Part shown: piece after piece, positions 28,511 through 36,927 of the stretch | Numbering within the stretch: position 1 is the first letter of the stretch | Layout of the letters: the number at the start of each line of letters is the position of its first letter | Assembly (NCBI RefSeq): GCF_023195695.1 | Contig: NZ_JALPQG010000001.1 | Span: 124,001-188,000 of the forward strand | Reading direction: 5' to 3' | Length of the DNA: 64,000 nt | From: Aliiroseovarius sp. S1339 | GTDB lineage: Bacteria; Pseudomonadota; Alphaproteobacteria; Rhodobacterales; Rhodobacteraceae | Program-made: the position numbers and the translations under genes | Notes under the pieces: generated by a model | What the model was told of the DNA's origin: nothing | What the model saw: the letters and a program-made list of their open reading frames with translations, nothing else | Databases searched by the model: none

Positions 28511-29142
28511 TCACCACCGAAGCCGTCTTTGCCCTGCTCTTGGACTATGGCCCTATCGTGGTTTTCCTCTCGGCCTTTCTGTCGTGTCTCGCGCTTCCCA
28601 TCCCCACCTCTCTGATGATGCTGGCAGGCGGCGCGTTTGCGGCGGCGGGGGATCTTTCGCTGGTTAATGTCATGTTTTCTGCCTTTGTGGGCGCGGTCAT
28701 AGGGGATCAGACAGGCTATGCGATTGGCCGATTTGGTGGGGCAAGCGCCCTGCAATGGCTGGCGCGCACGCCCGCAAAACGAACCATATTGGAAAGGGCG
28801 CGCGCCTTCGTGGACAAATACGGCGGCACTGGCGTTTTTCTGTCGACATGGGCTGTTGCCCCCTTGGGGCCATGGGTCAATTTCGTGGCTGGCGCAACCG
28901 GGCTGGGTTGGGTGCGATTTGCGGTCTGGGATATTCTTGGGGAAACAATCTGGGTCAGCCTTTATGTCGGGCTTGGCTATGGGTTTGCATCCCGCATCGA
29001 AAGTCTGGCAGCCCTTCTTGGCAATATCGCGGGGCTTTTGGTCGCTGTGATCGTCGCGGTGGTGATGTTGGTCTGGATCCGCGCTGTCCTGAAAGCGAAA
29101 GACGCGCAAGAGGCGCTGAAATCCGACGCCTTGTCGCGTTAA
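28507..29142 (+). CDS. DedA family membrane protein
   Basis: The 211-residue inner-membrane protein of the DedA/VTT family has the N-terminal re-entrant region FLSCLALPIPTSLMMLAGGAFA, then GDQTGYAIGRFGG, a YGGTGVFLSTWAVAPLGPWVNFVAGATG segment (read by eye) with the conserved Arg/Gly pattern partly changed, and a final long helix. DedA proteins move lipid carriers such as undecaprenyl phosphate across the membrane and support proton-motive-force balance. It overlaps the preceding hypothetical gene by 4 bases. Confidence 0.88.
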   Translation: MITTEAVFALLLDYGPIVVFLSAFLSCLALPIPTSLMMLAGGAFAAAGDLSLVNVMFSAFVGAVIGDQTGYAIGRFGGASALQWLARTPAKRTILERARAFVDKYGGTGVFLSTWAVAPLGPWVNFVAGATGLGWVRFAVWDILGETIWVSLYVGLGYGFASRIESLAALLGNIAGLLVAVIVAVVMLVWIRAVLKAKDAQEALKSDALSR

Positions 29143-29181
29143 TCCCTTTCCAGCGGATAAAATAGCACCCATATAACGCCT

Positions 29182-29865
29182 ATGTTGAAGCTGATCCCCA
29201 TTCTTCTGCCGATCGCGTATGGCCTTTTGCTCTACCATTTCTCGGTCTGGCGCACCCATCGCGAGTTGGACGCCCAATCGACGCGGTTGGCCGATCCGAA
29301 GCTGAAGGCGCTGACGGACCGGATGGCGGCGTCACTGGAGATCGCAGACATTCCGGTTCATATCTACGAGATTGACCCGGTGAACGGGCTGGCCGCGCCG
29401 GACGGTCGGATTTTCATCACCCGCGGGTTTTTCAACGAATATCGGCAAGGGCGCGTTACGGCCGAAGAACTGGCCAGCGTGATTGCGCACGAGCTTGGCC
29501 ACGTGGCATTGGGACATGCGCGCAAGCGGATGATCGACTTTTCCGGTCAAAATGCCCTGCGCACGGTCCTGTCGATGATGATCTCGCGCTTTCTGCCCGG
29601 CGCGGGTGTCTATATCGCGCGGTTTCTGACACGGCTTGTTGCCGCAGGTCTGAGCCGCGGCGATGAATACGAGGCGGACGCCTATGCGACCGCATTGCTG
29701 ATCAAATCGGGGATCGGGGCCGAGGCGCAAAAGTCACTGTTTGGCAAATTGGATGCGCTGACGAAAAATCGGTCCGGCGTCATGCCCGCCTGGTTGATGA
29801 GCCACCCCAAAACAGCCGAGCGCATTGCCGCAATTGAAAAGAACGAAGCCAAGTGGGTGACCTGA
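29182..29865 (+). CDS. M48 family metalloprotease
   Basis: The 227-residue protease has the zinc motif HELGHVALGH (HExxH near residue 102) and the third ligand region RGDEYEADAYA. A hydrophobic N-terminal segment (ILLPIAYGLLLYHFSVW) anchors it in the membrane. M48 enzymes such as HtpX and BepA remove damaged membrane or envelope proteins; this short form lacks the TPR domain of BepA. It is the last gene of the plus-strand run and converges with the PIN gene with 20 bp between. Confidence 0.9.
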   Translation: MLKLIPILLPIAYGLLLYHFSVWRTHRELDAQSTRLADPKLKALTDRMAASLEIADIPVHIYEIDPVNGLAAPDGRIFITRGFFNEYRQGRVTAEELASVIAHELGHVALGHARKRMIDFSGQNALRTVLSMMISRFLPGAGVYIARFLTRLVAAGLSRGDEYEADAYATALLIKSGIGAEAQKSLFGKLDALTKNRSGVMPAWLMSHPKTAERIAAIEKNEAKWVT

Positions 29866-29884
29866 CCGCAACCGCAGGAAACGG

Positions 29885-30433
29885 TTAGAGGAGCGCGTCA
29901 AGCGCCTTGCCCAACCGTGGCAGGCGCGCCTTTTTCATCAGCCGGCGGATGGTCCAATCCTCGCCTGATAGTGTTCTTGCTTGGGTCAAAACGCGGGTTG
30001 CGATGCGCGTCATCGTCTCGGCGTCTTGATCCAGAAACTCGCGCAGGAACAAGTCAGGGCTTTCACGGCGCAGTCCTTCCTCGGCCAGCGTATGGCGGGG
30101 GAAATCGGCGTTGTTCATGGTCAACAGCACATCCGCCCCGCCTGCAATGGCGGCGGCCAGCACGTGAATGTCGTTCTCGTCGGGCAGCCAGAGGCGACGC
30201 AAATCGCCGTCATGGGGCAAAACGCTGGCTTTGGGCCAGTGAGCCGTCAAGAGCGCGATCTCGGCACGCGCGACACTCTCCTGATCGGGGCCAAGCTTGG
30301 CCGCGGCGCGCGCCCATTCTTCCAGAATGCGGGGCGACCACAGAGGGGTGAAAAACCCCTCCTGCGCCGTGCTCAACACCATCTCGCGCATCACCGTCGG
30401 GTAAAGCACGCAGGCGTCGATCAGGACTTTCAT
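29885..30433 (-). CDS. PIN-domain protein without a partner antitoxin gene
   Basis: The 182-residue PIN-fold protein has the acidic metal-binding residues in place: Asp6 in MKVLIDACVLYP, Glu38/Glu39 in ILEEWARA, Asp88 in ENDIHVLAAA and Asp110 in MNNADFP. PIN proteins are Mg2+-dependent ribonucleases; many are VapC toxins. No small antitoxin gene is adjacent. Its ATG overlaps the stop codon of the RlmI-type methyltransferase by 4 bases, so it is translated after it. The start is chosen because the longer upstream frame lies wholly inside the methyltransferase gene. Confidence 0.82.
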   Translation of the reverse strand: MKVLIDACVLYPTVMREMVLSTAQEGFFTPLWSPRILEEWARAAAKLGPDQESVARAEIALLTAHWPKASVLPHDGDLRRLWLPDENDIHVLAAAIAGGADVLLTMNNADFPRHTLAEEGLRRESPDLFLREFLDQDAETMTRIATRVLTQARTLSGEDWTIRRLMKKARLPRLGKALDALL

Positions 30434-31644
30434 GGCAGCAGCCGGAAGAACAGCGCCTTCAGGTAGCCACTTTCGGCCAGTTGCGGGTGCATCGGGTGAT
30501 CTGCGCCCGCAAAGCCGGTGTGGATCAACTGGCTGGCCCGCCCGGCCCGGCCGATGCCCCGGATGGACGAGGCGCGAAACTTGTCGATTGTCGCGGCGTG
30601 CGAACACGAACACAGGGCGAGGTATCCACCGGGGGCCACCAGTGGTGCTGCCAATCGCGCAAGACGCTCATAGGCGCGCAATCCGGGTTCCAGCGCCTTC
30701 TTTGACGGCGCGAAAGCTGGCGGGTCGCAGATCACCACGTCGAACTGCGCGCCTTCTTCACCGAGGGCAGTCAGCACGTCAAACGCGTCGCCTTGTCGGA
30801 TCGAGAAACGGTCACCTGCCGCCATTTGGCGTGCACCTTCCTCGGCCAAAGCCAAAGCAGGCGCTGATCCGTCGACCGCCAAAGCCGAGGTCGCACCCCC
30901 TGCAAGCGCAGCAAGGCCAAACCCGCCCACGTGGGAAAACACATCCAGCACCCGCGCGCCTTTGGACAGGTTTGCGGCAAAGGCATGGTTGGGCCGTTGG
31001 TCAAAGAACAGCCCGGTTTTCTGTCCGCCTGTCAGGTCTGCCATATAGGTGGCGCCATTCATTGGCACCGCAATCGGTGCGTCGGGCGCTTGGCCCAGCA
31101 ACACGCTGCTTTGCTCGTCCAGCCCTTCAAGCGCCCGGGCGCGACCTGCCGCGTTTTTCAGGATCGTGGTCACGCCCGTGACATCCGCCAGCGCTGCCGC
31201 CAGATCGTTGATCAGCACATCGGCCCACGCCGCATTGGGTTGGATAACGGCAGTATCGCCGAACCGGTCGATGATCACGCCGGGAAGCCCGTCGGCCTCG
31301 GCGTGGATCAGGCGGTAGAATGGCGCATCATAAAGGGTTTCACGGTGATCCAGCGCCGCTTTCAGCCGGGCGGCCAGCCAGGCGCGGTCAATCACGGCCT
31401 CGGGATTTCGATCGAGCATACGCGCGATGATCCGCGAATTGAGGTTCACGGCGACCAAACCCATGGGATCGCGCGCACTGTCTTCCAAACGAGCAATGGC
31501 TCCAACCGCGATTTTCTTGGTGCGCCGGTCGGTGACCACCTCATTGTCAAAAACCCAAGGCGCGCCATGTCGGATGGCGCGTGCATTCGCCTTGGGGTTC
31601 AGTCGGATCGTTGGCCGGTGGTTGGTGTTTTCAGCTTCATCCAT
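30430..31644 (-). CDS. Class I SAM-dependent rRNA methyltransferase, RlmI-like
   Basis: The 404-residue protein has an N-terminal PUA domain (about 10-75), an EEHEE-like middle, and a Rossmann SAM domain with VLDVFSHVGGFGLAAL (near residue 248), a VDGSAPAL acidic loop and the catalytic CDPPAFAPSK. This order fits RlmI, which makes m5C1962 in 23S rRNA. Two cysteines near the end (LCSCSH) match the nucleophile motif. It is divergent from edd with 260 bp between and is followed by an overlapping PIN gene. Confidence 0.88.
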   Translation of the reverse strand: MDEAENTNHRPTIRLNPKANARAIRHGAPWVFDNEVVTDRRTKKIAVGAIARLEDSARDPMGLVAVNLNSRIIARMLDRNPEAVIDRAWLAARLKAALDHRETLYDAPFYRLIHAEADGLPGVIIDRFGDTAVIQPNAAWADVLINDLAAALADVTGVTTILKNAAGRARALEGLDEQSSVLLGQAPDAPIAVPMNGATYMADLTGGQKTGLFFDQRPNHAFAANLSKGARVLDVFSHVGGFGLAALAGGATSALAVDGSAPALALAEEGARQMAAGDRFSIRQGDAFDVLTALGEEGAQFDVVICDPPAFAPSKKALEPGLRAYERLARLAAPLVAPGGYLALCSCSHAATIDKFRASSIRGIGRAGRASQLIHTGFAGADHPMHPQLAESGYLKALFFRLLP

Positions 31645-31776
31645 AAATTTGGTCTTCCGATATCTGGCGTCGCGTCTTGCCTATCTTGTAGGGCAGTTGT
31701 TGGGAACCCGTAATGCTTGTCGCGATCAAACTTCGCTTTTCAACTGGCCAAATTCGCTTGAAAAATAATTTTAGTT

Positions 31777-31790
31777 TGTTAGCGCTATCA
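31777..31790. promoter_or_regulatory. LacI-family-type operator upstream of edd-eda
   Basis: TGTTAGCGCTATCA is a near-perfect 14-bp palindrome around a central CG pair, the pattern bound by LacI/GalR-family regulators of sugar and gluconate genes. It lies 115 bp before the edd start in an AT-rich stretch, between edd and the divergent methyltransferase gene. No LacI-type regulator gene is in the window. Confidence 0.6.
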
Positions 31791-31904
31791 TATCCTGCTA
31801 TGAACACGCGTAATGGCTGGCTGGCAAATGTGTTAAACCGGCTTTCAACAGATATCCTTTCGGCATACCGCATAATTGCGGGGATAAATCACAGGACACG
31901 AGCC

Positions 31905-33710
31905 ATGACCCTGAGCAACGATCTTCTGACGGTAACCGACCGGATCATCGCGCGATCCAAGGACACCCGCCAGACTTATCTGGACAAGATCAACCGCGCA
32001 GCCGAGGACGGACCGCGCCGCGCGCATCTTAGCTGCTCGGGTCAGGCGCATGCCTATGCCGGGGCCGGACCCGATCAGGACCGGCTGGCCGAAGGGCGCG
32101 CGCCAAACCTGGGCATCGTGACGGCCTATAACGACATGCTGTCGGCCCATGCGCCTTTCGCGACCTTCCCCGACCTGATCAAGCGCATTGCCCGCGACGA
32201 AGGTGCAACCGCGCAGGTGGCCGGCGGTGTGCCTGCGATGTGCGACGGGGTCACGCAGGGCGAAACCGGAATGGAACTGAGCCTGTTTTCGCGCGACGTG
32301 ATCGCGCTCGCCTCGGCTGTTGCACTCAGCCACAACACCTTTGACGCGGCGCTGTTTCTGGGCGTCTGTGACAAGATCGTGCCCGGCCTGGTGATCGCGG
32401 CGGCAAGTTTCGGGCATATCCCGACGGTGTTCTTGCCAGCCGGGCCGATGACCTCGGGCCTGTCAAACGACGAAAAAGCCAAGGTGCGTACGCAATTCGC
32501 CACCGGCGAAGTGGGCCGCAAAGAGCTGATGGCGGCCGAGATGGCGGCCTATCACGGTCCCGGCACCTGCACGTTCTATGGCACCGCAAACACCAACCAG
32601 ATGCTGATGGAATTCATGGGGCTGCACCTTCCCGGCGCGTCCTTTGTCACGCCACATACCGACATGCGCGAGGCCTTGACCGCAGAAGGGACGCGACGCG
32701 CGCTGGCGATCACAAAAGACGGCAGCGCTGGCTTCACCCCCGCCGGGCACGTTCTGGACGAAAAAGCATTCGTGAATGGACTGGTTGGGCTGATGGCCAC
32801 GGGTGGGTCGACCAACCTTGTCCTGCATCTGCCTGCCATGGCGCGCGCTGCGGGGATCATTCTGACGCTGGAGGATTTCGCCGATATCTCGGCCATCGTG
32901 CCCCTGATGGCGCGGGTCTATCCCAACGGGCTGGCAGATGTGAACCACTTCCATGCCGCAGGCGGTCTTGGCTACATGATCGGCGAGCTGCTGGACGCCG
33001 GGCTTCTGCACCCCGATGCAAAGACCATCATGGGCGATCTGACCGCCTATACGCAGGAGCCGAAACTAGACGGCGACCGGGTGCGTTGGGAACCCGGCCC
33101 GCGTGAAAGCCTGAACGACAAGATTCTGCGTCCTGCCTCTGACCCTTTCGCACAATCCGGCGGGTTGGTGCAATTGTCGGGCAACCTTGGCAGCGGTGTC
33201 ATCAAGGTCTCGGCCGTTGATCCCAAGCACCACCTGATCGAAGCCCCTGCCCGCGTGTTTCACGACCAAGACAGCGTCAAGGCCGCCTTCAAGGCAGGCG
33301 AGCTTGTGGGCGACCTGATCGTCGTCGTGCGCTTTCAGGGACCGCGCGCCAACGGGATGCCTGAACTACACAGCCTGACACCAACGCTTTCGGTTTTGCA
33401 ACAGCGCGGTCAGCGGGTGGCACTGGTGACGGACGGGCGGATGTCAGGGGCGTCGGGCAAGGTGCCCGCTGCGATCCATGTGGCCCCCGAAGCCGCCAGC
33501 GGCGGACCTATCGCCCGTATCCGCGACGGTGACATGATCCGGCTGGACGCCGAGAATGGCACGCTTGAAGTTCTGACCGAAGGCGCCATGGACCGGCCCG
33601 CCGTGCAGATCGACCTGAGCGACAATACCGATGGCATGGGCCGTGAGCTTTTCGAAACCTTCCGACGCGCAGCCAGCTCTGCGACCGAAGGCGCATCCTC
33701 GATTTCCTGA
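31905..33710 (+). CDS. edd: Phosphogluconate dehydratase
   Basis: The 601-residue IlvD/Edd-family enzyme makes 2-keto-3-deoxy-6-phosphogluconate. The Fe-S cluster cysteines are visible in HLSCSGQ-, AMCDGVTQG- and GVCDKIVPG-type motifs, with LVTDGRMSGASGK near the C-terminus. The eda gene 11 bp downstream decides Edd over dihydroxyacid dehydratase. Together they form the Entner-Doudoroff route, the main sugar pathway in roseobacters. The ATG at 31905 has ACAGGA about 10 bases upstream; the longer in-frame region upstream covers the operator and promoter and is not coding. Confidence 0.95.
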   Translation: MTLSNDLLTVTDRIIARSKDTRQTYLDKINRAAEDGPRRAHLSCSGQAHAYAGAGPDQDRLAEGRAPNLGIVTAYNDMLSAHAPFATFPDLIKRIARDEGATAQVAGGVPAMCDGVTQGETGMELSLFSRDVIALASAVALSHNTFDAALFLGVCDKIVPGLVIAAASFGHIPTVFLPAGPMTSGLSNDEKAKVRTQFATGEVGRKELMAAEMAAYHGPGTCTFYGTANTNQMLMEFMGLHLPGASFVTPHTDMREALTAEGTRRALAITKDGSAGFTPAGHVLDEKAFVNGLVGLMATGGSTNLVLHLPAMARAAGIILTLEDFADISAIVPLMARVYPNGLADVNHFHAAGGLGYMIGELLDAGLLHPDAKTIMGDLTAYTQEPKLDGDRVRWEPGPRESLNDKILRPASDPFAQSGGLVQLSGNLGSGVIKVSAVDPKHHLIEAPARVFHDQDSVKAAFKAGELVGDLIVVVRFQGPRANGMPELHSLTPTLSVLQQRGQRVALVTDGRMSGASGKVPAAIHVAPEAASGGPIARIRDGDMIRLDAENGTLEVLTEGAMDRPAVQIDLSDNTDGMGRELFETFRRAASSATEGASSIS

Positions 33711-33721
33711 AGGAGACAATC

Positions 33722-34363
33722 ATGACCCCGCAAGAGGCAAGCATCGCCGCTGAGAAAATCTGTCGATTGGCCCCGGTCATTCCGGTTCTGGTCGTGGATG
33801 ACGTTGCCCACGCGGCGCCATTGGCTGCGGCCTTGGTGGCAGGCGGCCTGCCTGCGTTGGAAGTCACCCTGCGCACGCCCGTGGCGCTTGAGGTCATCGC
33901 CGAAATGGCGCGCGTGGAGGGTGGGGCTGTCGGGGCTGGCACATTGCTGACCGCCAAGGACGTGGAAAACGCCAAGAAGGCGGGTGCAACCTTTGGCGTT
34001 TCGCCCGGCGCAACGGATCGTCTGCTAGATGCGTGCGAGGCCAACGATCTGCCACTGCTGCCCGGTGCAAGTTCCGCGTCCGAGGCTATGCGCCTTCTGG
34101 AACGCGGCTATACCGTGCAAAAGTTCTTTCCGGCAGAAGCCGCAGGTGGCGCGCCCTTCTTGAAATCTCTGTCCTCGCCCCTGCCCCAGATCCGCTTATG
34201 CCCGACCGGCGGTGTCAGCTTGTCGAATGCAAGTGACTACTTGTCCCTGCCCAACACGCTGTGCGTCGGGGGGTCATGGGTCGCACCCGGCGATCTGGTC
34301 CAAGCTGGCGACTGGGCGGCAATCACGGCCTTGGCCAAAACTGCCGCCGCATTGCCGCGTTAA
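33722..34363 (+). CDS. eda: KDPG/KHG aldolase
   Basis: The 213-residue class I aldolase cleaves KDPG to pyruvate and glyceraldehyde 3-phosphate. Visible parts are PVIPVLVVDD, the GGLPALEVTLRTP strand with its catalytic Glu, GAGTLL, and the Schiff-base Lys in VQKFFPAEAAGG followed by RLCPTGGV. It is the second gene of the edd-eda operon (11-bp gap). It ends two bases before the convergent stop codon of the aminotransferase gene. Confidence 0.97.
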   Translation: MTPQEASIAAEKICRLAPVIPVLVVDDVAHAAPLAAALVAGGLPALEVTLRTPVALEVIAEMARVEGGAVGAGTLLTAKDVENAKKAGATFGVSPGATDRLLDACEANDLPLLPGASSASEAMRLLERGYTVQKFFPAEAAGGAPFLKSLSSPLPQIRLCPTGGVSLSNASDYLSLPNTLCVGGSWVAPGDLVQAGDWAAITALAKTAAALPR

Positions 34364-34365
34364 GA

Positions 34366-35739
34366 TCAGCCCAGCACCGTTTTCACAGCCCGCGCGGTTG
34401 CGGCGATCACCGTGTCGGCCTCATCCCGCGTTAAGCAGAACGGCGGCGCAAACCCCAAGATGTCGCCTTGCGGCATGGCGCGAGCGATCACTTTGCTTTG
34501 CTCAAGCAGCTTGGCAGATATCTGCGGGCCGATCTTGTCGGCCGCGTCGAAGAAGGTTCGACTGTCGCGATCTTTTACGAACTCGACGGCGCAGAGCATC
34601 CCTTCACCGCGGATATCGCCGACATGGGCGTGATCTGACAGGGCGTCTTTCATCCCTTGCTGCAAATACTTGCCCACCTCACCTGCGTTCTCAATCAGGT
34701 TGAGATCATCAATCAGCTTCAGGTTCGCCACCCCAGCTGCCGCTCCGATCGGATGCGCGGAATAGGTCCAACCATGGCCGATGGGGCCGTTTTCGTCCGT
34801 GCCCTGCTCCAACACTTTCCACACCTTGTCGGAAACGATCGACCCGGACAGCGGCGCATAGGCCGAGGTCAGACCCTTCGCGATGGTGATGATATCGGGC
34901 GTCATTCCGTAATGGTCCGACCCGAACATGGTGCCCAGCCGTCCAAACCCGGTCACGACCTCGTCCGCGATCAAAAGGATGTCGTGTTTTTTCAGAACCG
35001 CCTGAATGGCTGCCCAATAGCCTTCCGGTGGGGGAACGATACCACCGGTGCCTAAAACGGGCTCGCCAATGAAGCCCGCGATGGTGTCGGCCCCTTCGCG
35101 TTCGATCAGCGCCTCAAGCTCGGCCACGCAATGGGCGACGAAATCCGCCTCGCTCTGGTTCAGATCGTCGCGGCGGAAGTAATAAGGAGCCTCGGTGTGG
35201 ATCACCTGTGCCAGTGGCAGATCGAATTTCTTGTGAAACAGCTCAAGCCCCGTCAGCGATCCGGTGACAAGCCCCGACCCGTGATAGCCCCGCCAGCGCG
35301 AGATGATCTTCTTCTTCTCGGGTCGCCCAAGGATATTGTTGTAATACCACAGCAATTTCACGTTGGTTTCATTCGCGTCCGACCCACCCAGCCCGAAATA
35401 GACCTTGGACATATTCGCAGGCGCGCGATCCAGGATCATCTTGGACAGGGTGATCGACGCCTCGGTGCCGTGACCGACATAGGAATGGTAATAAGCCAGT
35501 TCGCGCGCCTGATCGGCGATGGCATCCGCGATCTCGGACCGACCATAGCCGACATTCACACAATAGAGCCCGGCAAAAGCGTCCAACAGCTTGTTGCCGT
35601 CACGATCCTCGATATGCACACCGGATGCAGTGCGGATGACGCGGGTCGGGCTTTCGCCGCGTGCGTGTTGGGCCAGATGGGTTGAAGGATGGAAAAAGTT
35701 TTCGCGATCCCACTGGTCAAGTTGGTCGTTGTGAAGCAT
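34366..35739 (-). CDS. Class III aminotransferase, probable ectoine-pathway transaminase (DoeD-like)
   Basis: The 457-residue PLP enzyme of the omega-aminotransferase family has FAGLYCVNVGYG, the catalytic Lys in TIAKGLTSAYAPL (near residue 288), LLIADEVVTGFGR and WTYSAHPIGAAA. It follows doeB on the same strand after 192 bp, and the same neighbourhood is used for conversion of diaminobutyrate to aspartate semialdehyde in ectoine users. That substrate is an inference; relatives act on taurine, beta-alanine or putrescine. It converges with eda. Confidence 0.75.
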   Translation of the reverse strand: MLHNDQLDQWDRENFFHPSTHLAQHARGESPTRVIRTASGVHIEDRDGNKLLDAFAGLYCVNVGYGRSEIADAIADQARELAYYHSYVGHGTEASITLSKMILDRAPANMSKVYFGLGGSDANETNVKLLWYYNNILGRPEKKKIISRWRGYHGSGLVTGSLTGLELFHKKFDLPLAQVIHTEAPYYFRRDDLNQSEADFVAHCVAELEALIEREGADTIAGFIGEPVLGTGGIVPPPEGYWAAIQAVLKKHDILLIADEVVTGFGRLGTMFGSDHYGMTPDIITIAKGLTSAYAPLSGSIVSDKVWKVLEQGTDENGPIGHGWTYSAHPIGAAAGVANLKLIDDLNLIENAGEVGKYLQQGMKDALSDHAHVGDIRGEGMLCAVEFVKDRDSRTFFDAADKIGPQISAKLLEQSKVIARAMPQGDILGFAPPFCLTRDEADTVIAATARAVKTVLG

Positions 35740-35931
35740 GGCTTACCTCAATCGTTAGGCGGCGCGCCGCCGGGTTCAAAGACGATAGGAGCTTTAGCGC
35801 ATGGACCCTTGGCGTCGTGCGGCTTTGGGTCGGGCGGGTCAGCTCCGCTCAGCCCCAGCAGCAGCGCGCAATGCCTTTATTGCTTGGGTCAAGGTCTGGA
35901 TAGCGCAAGACCGGAGTGAAATCCAGTATTC

Positions 35932-36924
35932 TCAGCGCTCGGCCACACCGATCACCGCCACGCAGTCCCCTGCCTTGATTAGCCCGGGATGGTGGCGGCT
36001 GATCAGAATACCGTCGCGCCGCGCGTGATAGTCCACCGGCAACTGCCCGGTGCGGTCCAGCGGCCAGCGACGCGCCACGACATCGCCCTTGTTGACCGGA
36101 TCGCCCAGATCCACCATGGCCTCGTACATTCCGTCGTCTTCGCTGAACAGATAGCAGTCATCGTCGGGCATGGTCAGTTTTACAGTTTCGTCAATCTGCA
36201 TCTCGCCTTGTAGAATGCCGCAATGGATCAACACGTTGCGCACGCCCTTCTTGGCGATCGCGTTGGAGCGCGCGGTGGAGGTGCCCCCGCCGCCCAATTC
36301 CGTCGTGACCAGCACCTTGCCCATGTCTTCGACGGCGGTGTCATACATCCCGACATTGTCGATCTCTAGAAGTTGCACCGAAAAAGGTGCGTTGAACGCC
36401 TGCATGGCGCGCGCGCAATCAGCCTCAAGCACCTTGTCGTCCAGTATATGCACCGCAGCGAAGGGCACGAAATCCAGCGTTTTACCACCGGAGTGAAAAT
36501 CAACCGCGATATCGGCCATCGGTAGCAGCACGCGCTGGAAATAATCCGCGATCTTCTCCGTTGGCGTGCCATCCGGGCGGCCGGGAAAAGACCGGTTCAT
36601 ATTTCCTTTGTCGATCGGCGACGTGCGGGTGCCCGCGCGGAAGGCGGGATAGTTGAAGGCAGGCACGATGATCACCCGCCCTGTGACCTCTTCCGCCTTC
36701 AGGGTCACGGTCAGTTCCTGCAGAGCAATCGGCCCTTCATATTCGTCGCCATGATTGGCCCCTGTCAGAAGCGCCGTGGGACCGGGGCCGTTCTGAATGA
36801 CCGTGATCGGGATCATGATCGACCCCCAGGCGCTGTCATCGCGGCTATAGGGCAGCCTCAGAAAGCCGTGATGCTCGCCGTCTTGATCCAGCGGGATGGT
36901 GGGCGTGATCGGGTTCTTGATCAT
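35932..36924 (-). CDS. doeB: N-alpha-acetyl-L-2,4-diaminobutyrate deacetylase
   Basis: The 330-residue zinc deacylase belongs to the succinylglutamate desuccinylase/aspartoacylase family. Metal ligands are seen in TGANHGDEYEGP (His and Glu near residues 58-61) and VDFHSGGKTLD (His near 142), and the catalytic Glu is in VTTELGGGG. The C-terminal extension of about 60 residues is typical of DoeB. The family member DoeB removes acetate from N-acetyl-diaminobutyrate, the product of ectoine hydrolase. It follows doeA by 3 bp, so the two are one operon. Confidence 0.88.
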   Translation of the reverse strand: MIKNPITPTIPLDQDGEHHGFLRLPYSRDDSAWGSIMIPITVIQNGPGPTALLTGANHGDEYEGPIALQELTVTLKAEEVTGRVIIVPAFNYPAFRAGTRTSPIDKGNMNRSFPGRPDGTPTEKIADYFQRVLLPMADIAVDFHSGGKTLDFVPFAAVHILDDKVLEADCARAMQAFNAPFSVQLLEIDNVGMYDTAVEDMGKVLVTTELGGGGTSTARSNAIAKKGVRNVLIHCGILQGEMQIDETVKLTMPDDDCYLFSEDDGMYEAMVDLGDPVNKGDVVARRWPLDRTGQLPVDYHARRDGILISRHHPGLIKAGDCVAVIGVAER

Positions 36925-36927
36925 GGC

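Noticed and set aside
29885-30613. Longer PIN protein of 242 residues
   Set aside because: The first 60 codons lie within the methyltransferase gene in another frame; the PIN fold starts exactly at MKVLIDACVL with a 4-base overlap start codon.
31713-31904. N-terminal extension of edd by 64 codons
   Set aside because: The segment contains the LacI-type operator and AT-rich promoter DNA and has no Edd family sequence; the ATG at 31905 has a ribosome binding site.
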